From NCBI GenBank assembly GCA_002439705.1, contig DJPE01000092.1:1-25111 (forward strand): a DNA stretch of 25,111 nucleotides, given 5' to 3'. The stretch's first letter is position 1. Every line of letters begins with the position of its first letter. Shown one piece after another: positions 23,811 to 25,111 of this stretch. The position numbers and the translations under genes are program-made. Under the pieces are notes generated by a model, which saw nothing but the letters and a program-made list of their open reading frames with translations, did not search any database and was not told the DNA's origin. This DNA is from Christensenella sp. UBA6420 (GTDB lineage: Bacteria > Bacillota > Clostridia > Christensenellales > DTU072).

Positions 23811-23873
23811 AAAAATTCCCTGAATTTTGCAAGCCCGAAAGGTGTTTCGGGCTTGTTTTTACAGGGAATTTTT
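23811..23873. terminator. Nested bidirectional terminator between the GH3 gene and galM
   Basis: The inner stem CAAGCCCGAAA (23830-23840) pairs perfectly with TTTCGGGCTTG (23845-23855) and is followed by T5. The outer arms AAAAATTCCCTG (23811-23822) and CAGGGAATTTTT (23862-23873) are also perfectly complementary. A runs on the left and T runs on the right allow function in both directions for the two convergent genes. Confidence 0.85.
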
Positions 23874-23895
23874 CAAGTTTATATTTTACTCGAAA

Positions 23896-24930
23896 TTACT
23901 TTATTTCGAAGGTGAATTTTGTTTTCGTCGACAAGGGTCTGTCTTTCGTTATTATTATCGAAGGGAAGGACTCTATATTGCAGGCGTTGGGGTAGCTTTG
24001 CGTTTCCATGCAGAAAGCGGACTGGTATCCGAAATCCTTTTTGCCGTGAATGGAGCCGTCAAGGAAGTTTCCCGTGTACAGTTGTAGACAGGGTCTGTCG
24101 GTTAACACCGTCATTTTTATTCCGCTTTTCTTAGAATACGCGTAGGCGGCGGGTTTATCGTTATTTTTTTCCAGGATGTAGTTAAAGTCATATCCGTTGC
24201 GGGCGATTTTAAGTAGGGGATGGTCTATTCCCGTGTCGCGACCGATGGCTTTCGGCGTGGAAAAATCGAACGGCGTGTCTTTTATATCGAGAATTTTACC
24301 CGTTGCGATAAGTTCTTCGTCGGATTCCGTCATAAGGTGCGAATTTATGAACACTTCGTGTTCGCGAGCCGTTTCGAAATCTCCGTCAAGGTTGAAATAT
24401 GCATGGTTGGTAAGGTTACATGGGGTGTCGGAGTCGGTTTCCGCGAAGTATTCGATGCCTAACGTGTTTTCGTTTAACGTGTATGTTACTGTCACTTTCA
24501 TGTTCCCGGGGAAATTTTCTTCGCCGTCGGGGGAGAAGTAGCTCAATACGAGCGTAGGCACGCCGTTAACGACGGAACAGTTTTCGCAGGTCCATATTCT
24601 GCTGTCGAAACCTGTTTTGCCGCCGTGCAGACAGTTTCCGTTGTCGTTTTTGTACAATTCGTAGGTCTTTCCGTTTAACGAAAAACGCGCTTTGCCGATA
24701 CGGTTCACTACTCTGCCGATTACCGCGTTAAAGTAGGGATTTTCGGTACGGTATCCTTCGGGGTCGTCGAAGCCCGCCACTACGTCTATAGTTTTTCCGT
24801 CGCGGTCGGGGACGAAGAGCTTATGTATTCTCGCGCCGAAGGTTATTATCTGTACGCTCATACCGGAATCGTTAGACAGTTCGTATGTTTCGATACCGGT
24901 TGCGCTCGTTCCTATTTTTTTTGCTTCCAT
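23896..24930 (-). CDS. galM: Aldose 1-epimerase (galactose mutarotase)
   Basis: GalM interconverts the alpha and beta anomers of glucose and galactose, feeding free sugars released by glycosidases or lactose cleavage into glycolysis and the Leloir pathway. The 344-residue protein, starting at the ATG whose complement is 24928-24930, shows GRVVNRIGKARF, H102 in CLHGG, catalytic base/acid H176 in NLTNHAYFNL, and E309 in CMETQSYP. Spacing matches the Lactococcus enzyme. An in-frame start farther upstream (24981) is rejected because it would lie within the promoter. GAGG precedes the chosen ATG. It converges on the GH3 gene and diverges from the tRNA. Confidence 0.95.
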   Translation of the reverse strand: MEAKKIGTSATGIETYELSNDSGMSVQIITFGARIHKLFVPDRDGKTIDVVAGFDDPEGYRTENPYFNAVIGRVVNRIGKARFSLNGKTYELYKNDNGNCLHGGKTGFDSRIWTCENCSVVNGVPTLVLSYFSPDGEENFPGNMKVTVTYTLNENTLGIEYFAETDSDTPCNLTNHAYFNLDGDFETAREHEVFINSHLMTESDEELIATGKILDIKDTPFDFSTPKAIGRDTGIDHPLLKIARNGYDFNYILEKNNDKPAAYAYSKKSGIKMTVLTDRPCLQLYTGNFLDGSIHGKKDFGYQSAFCMETQSYPNACNIESFPSIIITKDRPLSTKTKFTFEIK

Positions 24931-24961
24931 AATTTTTACCTCATAAAAATTTTCTATATTC

Positions 24962-24989
24962 AGTATACCACATAACGGCAATAACGCAA
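24962..24989 (-). promoter_or_regulatory. Promoter of galM, with extended -10
   Basis: On the minus strand, TTGCGT (24984-24989) and TATACT (24962-24967) are spaced by 16 bases, with TGG directly before the -10. The start codon follows about 32 bases downstream. Confidence 0.7.
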
Positions 24990-25023
24990 CAAAGAATTTG
25001 TTTCGACTTTTTGCAAAAAAACA

Positions 25024-25053
25024 TTGACAAATATACCCTTTATCATTTATTAT
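25024..25053 (+). promoter_or_regulatory. Promoter of the tRNA-Ala gene
   Basis: A perfect TTGACA (25024-25029) and TATTAT (25048-25053) are spaced by 18 bases. The tRNA begins 11 bases after the -10. Confidence 0.75.
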
Positions 25054-25064
25054 AGAAAAGCCGT

Positions 25065-25111
25065 GGGGGTGTAGCTCATCTGGTAGAGCGCTTGAATGGC
25101 ATTCAAGAGGT
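25065..25111 (+). tRNA. tRNA-Ala (anticodon GGC), 3' part cut by window end
   Basis: GGGGGTG (acceptor, 25065-25071), the D arm GCTC/GAGC (25074-25077 with 25086-25089) and the anticodon stem CTTGA/TCAAG (25091-25095 with 25103-25107) are visible. The loop ATGGCAT gives anticodon GGC at 25098-25100, which reads alanine codons GCC and GCU. The variable loop, T arm and acceptor 3' strand are beyond the window. Confidence 0.93.

Noticed and set aside
24931..24981. N-terminal extension of galM to 24981
   Set aside because: The extension would be encoded across the -10 promoter box and has no family similarity; the ATG at 24930 has its own GAGG site.
1..25111. Mobile element, CRISPR array, toxin-antitoxin or defence island
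   Set aside because: No transposase, integrase, direct-repeat array or defence gene was seen, and codon use is uniform throughout; the region is core chromosome with a small carbohydrate module.

Overview
The window carries a dense, almost entirely plus-strand bacterial chromosome segment. The DNA is of moderate GC content, without insertion sequences, phage genes or CRISPR arrays. Gene order is typical of Bacillota: ligA, then yicC-gmk-rpoZ-coaBC-priA-def-fmt-rsmB-rlmN-rsgA-rpe, then a tiny spoVM-like gene, nth, obgE-yhbY, nadD/yqeK-rsfS. Together with the SpoVM-like peptide this points to a Clostridia-type, endospore-forming lineage. It is probably an uncultured, perhaps gut-associated, organism; the exact order cannot be read from the sequence.

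Region 1-580 holds the 3' end of ligA and its terminator. Region 696-10930 is one long operon behind a good sigma-A promoter. Most of its genes overlap by 1 to 22 bases, so translation is probably coupled. It supplies guanylate kinase, RNA polymerase omega, coenzyme A synthesis, replication restart, N-terminal formyl-methionine handling (def, fmt), rRNA methylation (rsmB, rlmN), the 30S maturation GTPase RsgA, and Rpe. Region 10973-13246 holds the spoVM-like micro-ORF, endonuclease III and the ribosome-assembly pair obgE-yhbY. It ends tail to tail with a minus-strand membrane protein gene of unknown function (13243-14013), which contains the operon's apparent terminator. Divergent from it, nadD-yqeK (fused) and rsfS are followed by an iron-sulfur flavoprotein and two small membrane proteins (DUF4234, DUF2752). 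Region 17171-20078 is a trkA-trkH potassium-uptake operon with its own promoter and terminator. Region 20084-24930 is carbohydrate-related: a DUF2804 protein, a family 3 glycosidase with reversed domain order, and a convergent aldose 1-epimerase. The window ends inside a tRNA-Ala(GGC) gene with its own promoter.

The most notable points are these. (1) rsgA has no ATG, GTG or TTG near its true N-terminus; an ATA lies at ideal distance from a strong ribosome binding site. A second gene (DUF2752) shows a similar ATA-after-Shine-Dalgarno arrangement. (2) A 23-residue SpoVM-like gene sits in the syntenic position after rpe. (3) The phosphatase/kinase pair prpC-prkC, which usually separates rlmN from rsgA, is missing exactly where rsgA acquired its odd start. 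(4) A strong terminator for the plus-strand operon is embedded in the coding sequence of the opposing gene.
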